This document shows positions 43,069 to 53,217 of a stretch of DNA of 64,000 nt, in pieces. A program made the position numbers and the translations under genes. The stretch comes from Acidiferrimicrobium sp. IK (GTDB taxonomy: Bacteria > Actinomycetota > Acidimicrobiia > Acidimicrobiales > Palsa-688), in contig NZ_JAIMCB010000001.1 in assembly GCF_025499425.1 (NCBI RefSeq), forward strand, positions 124,001 to 188,000. The letters are read 5' to 3'. Each line of letters starts with the position of its first letter. Position 1 is the first letter of the stretch. The notes under the pieces are model-generated. The model was given only the letters and a program-made list of their open reading frames with translations. It ran no database searches and was not told the origin of the DNA.

Positions 43069-44055
43069 TCAGCGGTGCCGAGCGGCCCGAAGCTGAGCCG
43101 CCGCGTCCTCCGGGGCGACGTCGGTCAGGAACGCCCCGCCGGCCAGCTCGCTGCCGGCCAGATGCTTGAGCTTGGTCGCGCTGCGGTGCGGCGGGCTGAG
43201 CTCGACGTGCAGGTGGCTCACCGTTTCCCAGTCGCCGCCGTCGGTCGGGCGCTGGTGCAGCGCCATGACATAGGGCAGCGGGAAATCCCACAGCCTGTCG
43301 TAGGCCTCGAGCACCTCCACCAGCAGCCGGGCCAGGCCGGCTCGCTCGGTCGGGGTCAGATCGACCACGTCCGTGGCGTGACGGCGGGGCCACAGCTCCA
43401 CCTGGTACGGGAAGCGGGCCCAAAACGGGACCACCGCCAGCCACTCTCCTCCCGCCGCGACCTGGCGGGGGCCGCCGGCCTCCTGCGCGACCAGGTCGCA
43501 CCACACGCAGCTCCCGTGCTTTTGGTGGTGGCGCCGGGCGGTTCGCAGCTCGAGCGCCGGGCGGGGCGGGATGTCGGGGTAGGCGTAGATCTGGCCGTGC
43601 GGGTGGGACAGGGTGACGCCCACTTCGGCGCCGCGGTTCTCGAAGGGCATCACGTAGGCGACCTCCGGCCGCTCTCGGAGCGCTGCGGTGCGCGCCGCCC
43701 ACACCTCCACGAGAGTCCGGGCCCGGGGCGCGCCTAGCGACGCCAGGGAGGCGTCGTGGTCGTCGCTGTAGACCACCACCTCGCACGCGCCGGCGGCGGG
43801 GGCGACCGGCGTCAACGCGCTGCCCGGCACCGACGGCCGCGGCGGGTCGCGGGTGAGAGCAGGGAAGCGGTTGTCGAAAACCGCCATCTCGAAGCGGGAC
43901 CGGGGGATCTCCGTGACCGGACCGCCGGGGCGGGTCGGGCACAGCGGGCAGGCCGCGCCATCGGGGAGGCCGCCCGGCAGGTAGGTGCGGTCCTGGCGGT
44001 TGGTGGAGACGACCACCCACTCGCCGGTGGTGGGGTCGTAGCGCCGTTCGGTCAC
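43069..44055 (-). CDS. galT: Galactose-1-phosphate uridylyltransferase
   Basis: A 328-residue Leloir-pathway enzyme exchanging UMP between UDP-glucose and galactose 1-phosphate. It has the zinc-site pairs CPLCP and CVWC, the active-site LSHPHGQIYAYPDIPP with the nucleophilic His of HPH, and the C-terminal SHLHVELSPPHRS. It resembles the shorter actinobacterial GalT. The GTG at 44055 gives TERRYDPTTGEWVVVSTNRQDR, the family N-terminus, and overlaps the stop of a 52-codon gene (GTGA). It could act on other hexose 1-phosphates; galK is not nearby. Confidence 0.93.
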   Translation of the reverse strand: MTERRYDPTTGEWVVVSTNRQDRTYLPGGLPDGAACPLCPTRPGGPVTEIPRSRFEMAVFDNRFPALTRDPPRPSVPGSALTPVAPAAGACEVVVYSDDHDASLASLGAPRARTLVEVWAARTAALRERPEVAYVMPFENRGAEVGVTLSHPHGQIYAYPDIPPRPALELRTARRHHQKHGSCVWCDLVAQEAGGPRQVAAGGEWLAVVPFWARFPYQVELWPRRHATDVVDLTPTERAGLARLLVEVLEAYDRLWDFPLPYVMALHQRPTDGGDWETVSHLHVELSPPHRSATKLKHLAGSELAGGAFLTDVAPEDAAAQLRAARHR

Positions 44056-44210
44056 CGCCCGGCCGGCTCGTCGTCGGGCGGCTCGTCGCCGGGGGGTTCG
44101 GGAGTGGGCGCCCGGGAATAGAAGGTGATGCGACGGCCGTCGGGGAGGGTCTCCTCCTCGACGCGGAGAGGCCAATTGTCGGGATCCGGCGCAGCCGGCG
44201 GACCGCTCAT
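44052..44210 (-). CDS. Small protein translationally coupled to galT
   Basis: A 52-residue acidic protein, unknown to me: MSGPPAAPDPDNWPLRVEEE, then TLPDGRRITFYSR and a Pro/Glu/Asp-rich tail. Its stop overlaps the galT GTG (GTGA), and GGGGAA precedes the ATG at 44210. An in-frame ATG at 44222 is an alternative start. The centre reads like a short beta hairpin. It may simply promote galT translation or be a small binding partner. Confidence 0.5.
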   Translation of the reverse strand: MSGPPAAPDPDNWPLRVEEETLPDGRRITFYSRAPTPEPPGDEPPDDEPAGR

Positions 44211-44230
44211 TTCCCCAACCATAGACAGCA

Positions 44231-44261
44231 CAGGGGCGGGGCCGTGGTGGCCCCGCCCCTG
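44231..44261 (-). terminator. Perfect 13-bp hairpin after isocitrate lyase
   Basis: CAGGGGCGGGGCC (44231-44243) pairs with GGCCCCGCCCCTG (44249-44261) around GTGGT, 20 bases beyond the aceA stop and just before the small galT-linked gene. Confidence 0.75.
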
Positions 44262-44281
44262 CCCGCCTCGAGCGTCAGGTG

Positions 44282-45622
<1,341 letters not shown>

Positions 45623-45708
45623 TGCTCGGGTGCTTCCTTTCGGGTGCTGCTCGGGGTCGGGTGACTACTCGGTGGTGCTCGGGAAACGGCGGACGGTGAA
45701 CGGTGCGG

Positions 45709-47304
<1,596 letters not shown>

Positions 47305-47381
47305 CAGATCCTCTACAGGAGCGAACTACTGTCAAGTATGGAGAAATTTCGAGGAGCTGGTCAACAAAACAGTGCCTGACA

Positions 47382-47410
47382 TTGCGTCTGGTGTAAAGAA
47401 TCGCTAATAT
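47382..47410 (+). promoter_or_regulatory. Leaderless promoter of the RamB-like gene (TTGCGT-17-TAATAT)
   Basis: TTGCGT (47382-47387) and TAATAT (47405-47410) are spaced by 17 bases, and the ATG at 47418 begins seven bases after the -10. No ribosome site is present, which together indicate a leaderless mRNA starting at the ATG. Confidence 0.65.
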
Positions 47411-47417
47411 TTCGGCC

Positions 47418-48920
47418 ATGGGCACCGCATCTCTCGACTCTCTGGTGTTCGGGCACCGGCTCCGGCACTTCCGCCGGCAGGCCGATCTGACCCTCGACGC
47501 CCTCGGCGCGGCGATCGGCCGGCCGCCGTCGTACCTGTCGCAGCTGGAGAACGGTCACCGCGAGCCGCGCCTGTCGACGGTCCACCAGCTGGCGGAAGCC
47601 CTCGGCTGCAGGGCGTCGGACCTGCTCGACACCAGCCCCCCCAACCGGCGCGCCGAGCTGGAGATCACCCTGGCCCACATGCAGGAGGACCCCCGCTACG
47701 CCGAACTGCGCCTGCCCCACCTGCGGCCGTCGGCCAAGATCGACGACGCCACCCTCGAGCACCTCGTCACCCTCTTCGACCGGGTCCGGGCGCTTTCCGC
47801 CGCGGTGGCGGCCGGGGCAGGGGGAGCCTCAGGCGTCGCGGCGCCCCCACCCGGCCTCGGCGCCCGGGCCGCCAACGCCGCCATGCGCCACGAGATGCGC
47901 CGGCGCGACAACTACTTCGAGGAGATCGAGAAGGAGACCACCGCCGCGCTTGAGGCGGTCGGCTACACCGGGCCGGGCACCGTGTCGGAGCGCAACCTGA
48001 CCGACGTGGCCGCCTACTACGGCTTCACCATCGCCCGGGTGCAAGACGTGCCGCCCTCGGCCCGGTCGGTGACCGATGTGCGCAACCGGGTCATCTACGT
48101 CCCGCAACGCAACAACGCCAGCAACCGCACCGCCCGCTCGGTGATCGCCCAGACCCTCGGCCACTTCGCCCTCGGTCACAAAGACCCGGCCGACTTCGAG
48201 GGCTACGTCCGCCAGCGGGTCGAGGCGAACTACTACGCCGGCGCCCTCCTCGCCCCTGAACCGGCCGCGGTGTCGCTGCTCGGCGACGCCAAGCGCCGGG
48301 AGGACATCTCCGTCGAGGACCTGAGCGAGGTCTTCTACATCTCCTACGAGATGGCCGCCCACCGCTTGACCAACCTGATCACCCGCCACTTCGAGATCCC
48401 CATCCACTTCCAGCGCTCCGACCCCGAAGGCGTTCTGTGGAAGGCGTACGAAAACGACGGTGTCCTGCTCCCCGCCGACGCCGACGGCACCATCGAAGGG
48501 CAGCGGGTGTGCCGGTGGTGGAGCGCCCGCCAGGCCTTCGAGTCCGAGGACTCCTACTCCCTGCACTACCAGTGGACCGACACCGCGGTGGGCGCCTTTT
48601 GGTGCGTCACCCACATCGAGGTCGACCCCGGCCGGGGAGACGCGGTCACCGTCGGCACCACCGCCGAGCACGCCCACTGGTTCCGCGGCTCGGACACCAC
48701 CCGCCGGCAGGTGTCGCGCTGCCCGGACCCCAGCTGCTGTCGAGCGCCGTCGCCCGACGCGGTACGCCGGTGGTCCGGCGCGGCGTGGCCCTCCGCCCGG
48801 GACCACAGCCACTTCGTGTCGGGGCTGCCGACCGACACCGTCACCTTCAACCCGTTCCCGGGCGTGGAGCTGACCGACGTGTACTCGTTCCTGGACCGCC
48901 ACGCCCCGCCGGGGCGGTAA
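47418..48920 (+). CDS. RamB/ScfR-type transcriptional regulator (XRE HTH + short-chain fatty acyl regulator domain)
   Basis: A 500-residue regulator. N-terminal XRE helix-turn-helix (GHRLRHFRRQADLTLDALGA, PSYLSQLENGHREPRLSTVH), central ImmA/IrrE-like domain with TLGHFALGHKDP in which the metallopeptidase HExxH is degenerate, and a C-terminal short-chain-fatty-acyl regulator region with the conserved cysteines CPDPSCC. Corynebacterial RamB and mycobacterial Rv0465c of this family control acetate and glyoxylate-cycle genes, and the divergent aceB-aceA pair is the evident target here. Start ATG 47418 with leaderless promoter. The 3' end merges into a repeat array that begins inside the last codons. 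Confidence 0.9.
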   Translation: MGTASLDSLVFGHRLRHFRRQADLTLDALGAAIGRPPSYLSQLENGHREPRLSTVHQLAEALGCRASDLLDTSPPNRRAELEITLAHMQEDPRYAELRLPHLRPSAKIDDATLEHLVTLFDRVRALSAAVAAGAGGASGVAAPPPGLGARAANAAMRHEMRRRDNYFEEIEKETTAALEAVGYTGPGTVSERNLTDVAAYYGFTIARVQDVPPSARSVTDVRNRVIYVPQRNNASNRTARSVIAQTLGHFALGHKDPADFEGYVRQRVEANYYAGALLAPEPAAVSLLGDAKRREDISVEDLSEVFYISYEMAAHRLTNLITRHFEIPIHFQRSDPEGVLWKAYENDGVLLPADADGTIEGQRVCRWWSARQAFESEDSYSLHYQWTDTAVGAFWCVTHIEVDPGRGDAVTVGTTAEHAHWFRGSDTTRRQVSRCPDPSCCRAPSPDAVRRWSGAAWPSARDHSHFVSGLPTDTVTFNPFPGVELTDVYSFLDRHAPPGR

Positions 48921-49037
48921 CGACTGCTCCCCGCCGGGGCGGTAACGGCGACCCGCCGGGGCGGTTACGACTGCGCCCCGCCGGGGCGGTAACGGCGACC
49001 CGCCGGGGCGGTTACGACTGCGCCCCGCCGGGGCGGT
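48905..49037. repeat. Six palindromic 14-bp repeats in a 25/22-bp rhythm
   Basis: CCCGCCGGGGCGGT starts at 48905, 48930, 48952, 48977, 48999 and 49024, so spacings alternate 25, 22, 25, 22, 25. The sequences between are also repeated (AACGGCGA and TACGACTGCGC types). Copies can fold as CCCGCC/GGCGGG-like hairpins, so the array may terminate both convergent transcripts. The first copy encodes the last four residues of the regulator. Confidence 0.85.
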
Positions 49038-49043
49038 GATCTC

Positions 49044-50699
49044 TCAGCGGTCGGTGGTGAACAGGGCGCAGCCGCCGGGGACCCCGCCGCCGGTCGCGAC
49101 GAGCGCCACCTCCGCCCCACGGACCTGCCGCTCGCCGCCGTCGCCGCGTAGCTGTACGACCGCCTCGTGCACGAAGCCGTAGCCGTGGAGGCGGCCACCC
49201 GACAGCTGCCCGCCGTTGGGGTTGAGGGGCAGCTCGCCGTCGAGGGCGATGCGCCGGCCGCCCTCGACGAACGGGCCTCCCTCCCCGATCCCGCAGAACC
49301 CGAACGCCTCGATCCAGCTCAGGCAGTTGAAGCTGAAACCGTCGTAGAGCAGTGCGACGTCGACATCGGCCTTCGTGAGCTCGGTGCGGTTCCACAGGTG
49401 GCGGGCCGGGCCGACCACCTGCGGTTCGTGGGTCAGCGTCCCCTGATCCCACGACACCCGGTCTGCGATCTGGGTGCCGACCGCGTCGACGAGCACCGCC
49501 GGCCGGCGCAGGTCGCGTGCGGCGTCGCGGGCCGAAACCACCACCGCCACTGCTCCGTCGCAGGGCACGTCGCAGTCGTAGAGGCCGAAGGGAGTGCTCA
49601 CCATGCGGGCCGAGAGGTACTCCTCCATGGTCAGCGGGTCCTTGTACACCGCCGCCGGGTTGAGCGCCGCGTTGCGCCGGGCGTTGAGGGCGATGGCCCC
49701 GAGCTGTTCCCTGGTCGTGCCGAAACGAGCGAAGTGCTGGGACGCGGCGATGGCGATCCAGTTGGCCGCGGAGAACGCGCCGTAAGGCAGCCGGCCCTCC
49801 ATGAACCCCGACGCCCGCCCGGGTTCGGGGGCGAACGCGCCGCTACGCAGCATCGCCGCGTGGGTGGCCTCCCACACCGTCCGGAACACCAGCACATGGC
49901 GGCACAGGCCCGACCCCACCGCCATCATCGCCGCGATCAGCGCCCCGATCTGGCCGGGCGTCTCGCCGCCGCCGTTGATCCACGTCGGCTGCAGGCGCAG
50001 CGCCTCGATGAGCGGTGTCGTGCCGCCCTCGCTGTGACCTCCCATCCCCGGCCCTCCGGGATAGGTGCTCAGCCCGTCGATGTCCTCCAGCCCCAAGCCG
50101 GCGTCCTCGACGGCGGCCAGCGCCGCCTCGACGGTCAGCGCCAGCGGTGGGCGCATCAGGCGGCGCCCGACTTGTGACATCCCGATGCCGGTGATGGCCG
50201 CCTTGGCCTCGAAACGCTCGCCGGTGCCCCGCCCGCCGCGCGCCGGCGCCTCCTCTGGTTCTGGGACGTGCCAGTCACCGTCGGCGTCGCCGGTCGGGGA
50301 GAACAGCGGCAGCCACACGCCGTCCTCGAGCTGCTCGAAGTGGACCGCCACCCGCAGGCCCAGGCGGACCTCGTCGGGTGGGCAGCCGGTGATGTTGGTG
50401 GTGAGGCGGATCCGCGGGTCGTCCTCGAGGGCGACCACCGCGATGGAGTACGGGGGGACCAGCGCCGGGCTCCACTGCTGATGGTTGACGGTGCTGCCCA
50501 CCACCGTGGCCCGTCCTGACAGCTCGGCGATCTCGGTGACCGTCGAGTGGCAGTACGGGCAGATCGGGGCGACCGGGAAACGGAGCTGGCCGCAGTCACC
50601 GCAGCGCTGCAGCCGCAACCTCCCGTCGCTCCCCGACGCCCAGAAGAAGGCGTTGTCGATGGTGAGCAGCGGAAGCGGGCGGCCGGCGGCGTCGGGCAT
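49044..50699 (-). CDS. DUF35/OB-fold fused to a thiolase-like lipid-transfer protein
   Basis: A 551-residue two-domain protein. Residues about 15-150 form a DUF35-type rubredoxin-zinc plus OB-fold (LQRCGDCGQLRFPVAPICPYCH with four Cys); residues about 165-551 are a thiolase/SCP-x-like fold (ITGIGMSQVGRR...LTVEAALAAVEDAGL, GGQLSGGRLHGYGFVHEAVVQL). The nucleophilic thiolase cysteine is absent: the segment reads WINGGGETPGQIGALIAAMM. In steroid-degrading actinobacteria the separate proteins ChsH2-DUF35 and Ltp2 form a retro-aldolase releasing propionyl-CoA; a single-chain version of that pair is the best guess. ATG 50699 has GGGAGCC upstream. Second in a leftward unit after the 102-residue protein. 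Confidence 0.85.
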   Translation of the reverse strand: MPDAAGRPLPLLTIDNAFFWASGSDGRLRLQRCGDCGQLRFPVAPICPYCHSTVTEIAELSGRATVVGSTVNHQQWSPALVPPYSIAVVALEDDPRIRLTTNITGCPPDEVRLGLRVAVHFEQLEDGVWLPLFSPTGDADGDWHVPEPEEAPARGGRGTGERFEAKAAITGIGMSQVGRRLMRPPLALTVEAALAAVEDAGLGLEDIDGLSTYPGGPGMGGHSEGGTTPLIEALRLQPTWINGGGETPGQIGALIAAMMAVGSGLCRHVLVFRTVWEATHAAMLRSGAFAPEPGRASGFMEGRLPYGAFSAANWIAIAASQHFARFGTTREQLGAIALNARRNAALNPAAVYKDPLTMEEYLSARMVSTPFGLYDCDVPCDGAVAVVVSARDAARDLRRPAVLVDAVGTQIADRVSWDQGTLTHEPQVVGPARHLWNRTELTKADVDVALLYDGFSFNCLSWIEAFGFCGIGEGGPFVEGGRRIALDGELPLNPNGGQLSGGRLHGYGFVHEAVVQLRGDGGERQVRGAEVALVATGGGVPGGCALFTTDR

Positions 50700-50715
50700 G
50701 GTGCGGGCTCCCTGC

Positions 50716-51024
50716 TCAGTCGGAGGACGGCAACGGTTTGGCGTCTTTGAGGGCCAGGGCGACGCCGTCGACCGCCAGGCTGCCCGCCCCGCCCTTTGTG
50801 CAGAGCAGCTCGAGGGTGCCAGAAGGATCCGTGTAGCGTTTGCCGAGCACCGTCCGGTTGCTCCACGCCCCGTCGAGCAGCGCTCCCGCCGGAGCCTCCG
50901 CCCCGTGGGCCGCCATCTCCGCCCCGCCGCAGGACAACGTCACCGGCCCGCTCGGGGCCCGCACCGCGATCACCTCAGTGTCACACACTGCGCTGCGCCA
51001 GCGCGATCCTGCTTTGAGCTCCAC
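50716..51024 (-). CDS. Small conserved-looking protein with three cysteines
   Basis: A 102-residue protein without assigned function: VELKAGSRWRSAVCDTEVIA, PVTLSCGGAEM and LGKRYTDPSGTLELLCTKGG are its marked segments. The three Cys-centred turns and beta-rich look suggest a small metal-binding or rubredoxin-like fold, but spacing does not match a known motif. GGGAGGGAG lies eight bases before the GTG at 51024, so this start is favoured over the longer frame. It is 16 bases ahead of the DUF35-thiolase gene and divergent from the amidohydrolase across operator B, so it belongs to the catabolic island. Confidence 0.65.
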   Translation of the reverse strand: MELKAGSRWRSAVCDTEVIAVRAPSGPVTLSCGGAEMAAHGAEAPAGALLDGAWSNRTVLGKRYTDPSGTLELLCTKGGAGSLAVDGVALALKDAKPLPSSD

Positions 51025-51102
51025 CCGTGTCTCCCTCCCTGGACGTACCAACGGCAACCGCCGCCGGTGGACCGTACCCGATCGCCTCAGTCTGGCCTGA
51101 CG

Positions 51103-51131
51103 TTGACTTCGACGTCAATGTTCGATAGCTT
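51103..51131 (+). promoter_or_regulatory. Operator B and promoter (TTGACT-17-TAGCTT)
   Basis: TTGACTTCGACGTCAA (51103-51118) is the TTGAC-N6-GTCAA dyad. Its first six bases form a -35 (TTGACT) with TAGCTT (51126-51131) at 17-base spacing, so a protein on the dyad would block RNA polymerase. It serves the amidohydrolase, and possibly the divergent 102-residue gene. Confidence 0.65.
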
Positions 51132-51222
51132 GGCACGGGAGTCGGTCGCGGATGGGCACTCGTGCTCGGAGTGTGAATATGACCACCGAGGCCCGCACTT
51201 GCGGGATGGGGGAGGAATGACG

Positions 51223-52494
51223 ATGCAGCTCGACGACATGATCTTGGTGAGCATCGACGACCACATGATCGAGCCGCCGGACATGTACAAAAACCATGTC
51301 CCGGCCAAGTGGGCCGACCGGGTGCCCAAGGTGGTGCACAACGCCAGCGGCGTCGACGAGTGGGTCTTCGAGGGGGAGTCGACCCGCACCCCATTCGGGA
51401 TGGCGGCCACCGTCGGGTGGCCCAAGTCGCAGTGGGGCTTCAACCCCGGCAGCTACACCGAGCTGCGGCCCGGGTGCTTCGACGTCCACGAGCGGGTCAA
51501 GGACATGAACGCCAACGGCGTGCTCGGGTCGATGAACTTCCCGACCATGGCCGGCTTCAACGCCCGGACGTTCTCCGAGGCGTCCGACAAGGAAGTGTCG
51601 CTGGTCATGCTCCGGGCGTACAACGACTGGGCCATCGACGAGTGGGCCGGCGCCTACCCCGGCCGGTTCATCCCGCAAGGCATCGTCCCCATGTGGGACA
51701 TCGACCTCGCCGTCGACGAGGTCAATCGACTGGCCAAGAAGGGTTGCCGCTCGATCAGCTTCCTCGAGACCCCCCACGTGCAGGGGTTCCCGAGCTTCCT
51801 GTCCGGCCACTGGGACCCGATGCTGTCGGCCATCGTCGACCACAACATGGTGCTGTCGCTGCACATCGGGGCCGGTTTCGCGGTGATCCAGAGTCCCAAG
51901 GAGGCACCGATCGACCACTTGATGGTGCTGGCCTGCCAGATCAGCGCGATCACCGCCCAGGACCTACTGTTCGGGCCGACGCTGCGCAAGTTCCCGGCTC
52001 TCAAGGTGGCCCTCTCCGAAGGCGGTATCGGCTGGATCCCCTTCTACCTGGACCGCATCGACCGGCACTACCAAAACCAGGAGTGGCTGCACGGCGGCAA
52101 GGACTTCGGGGACAAGCTGCCCTCGGAGGTGTTCCGCGAGCACATCCTGGCCTGCTTCATCACCGACCCTTCCGGGCTGCTGCTGCGGGACCGCATCGGG
52201 CTCGACATCATCGCCTGGGAGTGCGACTACCCCCACACCGACACCACCTGGCCGGAGTCGCCGGAGTACGCCTGGAAGGAGTTCCAAGACGCCGGCTGCG
52301 ACCCCGACGAGATCCACAAGATGACCTGGGAGAACGCCTGCCGGTTCTTCGACTGGGACCCGTTCAAGCACACTCCGAGGGACCAGGCGACGGTGGGCGC
52401 CCTGCGGGCGCTGGCCAAGGACGTCGACGTCACCCGCATGCCCAAGGAGGAGTGGCGCAAGCGCAATGAGGCGGCCGGTATCGGCACGTTCTGA
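51223..52494 (+). CDS. Amidohydrolase-2 family metal-dependent hydrolase/decarboxylase
   Basis: A 423-residue TIM-barrel protein of the Amidohydrolase_2 (ACMSD-like) family. Metal and catalytic positions: SIDDHMIEPPD near the N-terminus (Asp-His in place of HxH), His in MVLSLHIGAG, SEGGIGW, and WECDYPHTDTTWP with the C-terminal Asp/His pair. Such proteins hydrolyse or decarboxylate cyclic or unsaturated acids and often accompany steroid or aromatic catabolism. Two in-frame ATGs compete: 51223 has GGAGG seven bases before it and is preferred over 51217, where the spacing is one base. Regulated from operator B. Followed 18 bases later by the carbonic-anhydrase-like gene. Confidence 0.88.
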   Translation: MQLDDMILVSIDDHMIEPPDMYKNHVPAKWADRVPKVVHNASGVDEWVFEGESTRTPFGMAATVGWPKSQWGFNPGSYTELRPGCFDVHERVKDMNANGVLGSMNFPTMAGFNARTFSEASDKEVSLVMLRAYNDWAIDEWAGAYPGRFIPQGIVPMWDIDLAVDEVNRLAKKGCRSISFLETPHVQGFPSFLSGHWDPMLSAIVDHNMVLSLHIGAGFAVIQSPKEAPIDHLMVLACQISAITAQDLLFGPTLRKFPALKVALSEGGIGWIPFYLDRIDRHYQNQEWLHGGKDFGDKLPSEVFREHILACFITDPSGLLLRDRIGLDIIAWECDYPHTDTTWPESPEYAWKEFQDAGCDPDEIHKMTWENACRFFDWDPFKHTPRDQATVGALRALAKDVDVTRMPKEEWRKRNEAAGIGTF

Positions 52495-52512
52495 CCGGCG
52501 GCGCGGGGACCC

Positions 52513-53052
52513 GTGACCCTCTACCGGCTCGGTGACGAGCGTCCGAGGATCCACCCCACCGCCTTCGTCCATCCCGACGCGGTCCTCATCGGCGAGGTCC
52601 GCGTCGGGCCCGACGCCAGCATCTGGCCCGGCGCGGTGATCCGAGCCGACAACGGGCCGATCGTCATCGGAGCCCGCTCGTCGGTGCAGGACGGGTCGGT
52701 GCTGCACACCCAGCCCCACAACACGACGACCGTCGGCGCGGACTGCGTGATCGGCCACCTGGTCCACTTGGAAGGCTGCGTCCTCGAGGACTTCGTCTTG
52801 GTCGGCTCCGGCGCGGTTGTGCTCGAGGAGGTCGTCTGCCGGTCGCCGTCACTGGTGGCCGCCGGGGCGGTAGTCGTCGCCGGCACCGAGGTCCCGAGCG
52901 GCGCCATGGCCATCGGCGTGCCGGCCCGCATCCGCCCCGGCGCGGTCACCCGGGACCGGGTGGCGGCCAACGTGGAGGGATACCGCCGTCACGTCCTCCA
53001 GCACCGGAGCCTAGAGCAGGCCGTCGCCCTCGGCGACTGCCTGGAGGGTTAG
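52513..53052 (+). CDS. Gamma-carbonic-anhydrase-family (left-handed beta-helix) protein
   Basis: A 179-residue hexapeptide-repeat protein: repeats such as VRVGPDASIWPGAVIRADNGPIVIG fold as a left-handed beta-helix, with the metal-binding histidines in VLHTQPHN and IGHLVHLEGCVLED as in gamma-class carbonic anhydrases and PaaY. PaaY acts as a thioesterase repairing dead-end CoA adducts in phenylacetate catabolism, so either CO2 hydration or CoA-ester housekeeping is possible. The GTG at 52513 has GGGGAC upstream. Probably cotranscribed with the amidohydrolase. Confidence 0.88.
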   Translation: MTLYRLGDERPRIHPTAFVHPDAVLIGEVRVGPDASIWPGAVIRADNGPIVIGARSSVQDGSVLHTQPHNTTTVGADCVIGHLVHLEGCVLEDFVLVGSGAVVLEEVVCRSPSLVAAGAVVVAGTEVPSGAMAIGVPARIRPGAVTRDRVAANVEGYRRHVLQHRSLEQAVALGDCLEG

Positions 53053-53086
53053 GGCGCACGCCGGGCCACGGACGTCCGGCAGAGGA

Positions 53087-53103
53087 TTGACTATGACGTC
53101 GAA
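53087..53103 (+). promoter_or_regulatory. Operator C: TTGAC-type dyad
   Basis: TTGACTATGACGTCGAA, 114 bases before the solute-binding lipoprotein gene. It matches operator D (minus TTGACATTGACGTCGAA) at all but two adjacent bases. Confidence 0.6.
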
Positions 53104-53217
53104 GTCTGCGAAGGTCTGAGCGTCGTCCCTTCTACCGGGGCGTGCTTCAGGGGGAGGCCGAGCGTCACCACGTCGCTCGGGTCGCACAACGCCGTTTCGT
53201 CTTCAGGGGGAGCCAGA

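Noticed and set aside
48905-49037. Possible CRISPR array
   Set aside because: Cores are only 14 bp and the 8-11-base intervals are themselves repeated, so there are no spacers.
53142-53217. Small ORF upstream of the second solute-binding protein
   Set aside because: It begins at a GTG without a ribosome site and runs into the real gene in another frame; the repeated CTTCAGGGGGAG words (53145 and 53201) are better read as leader/ribosome-site sequence.
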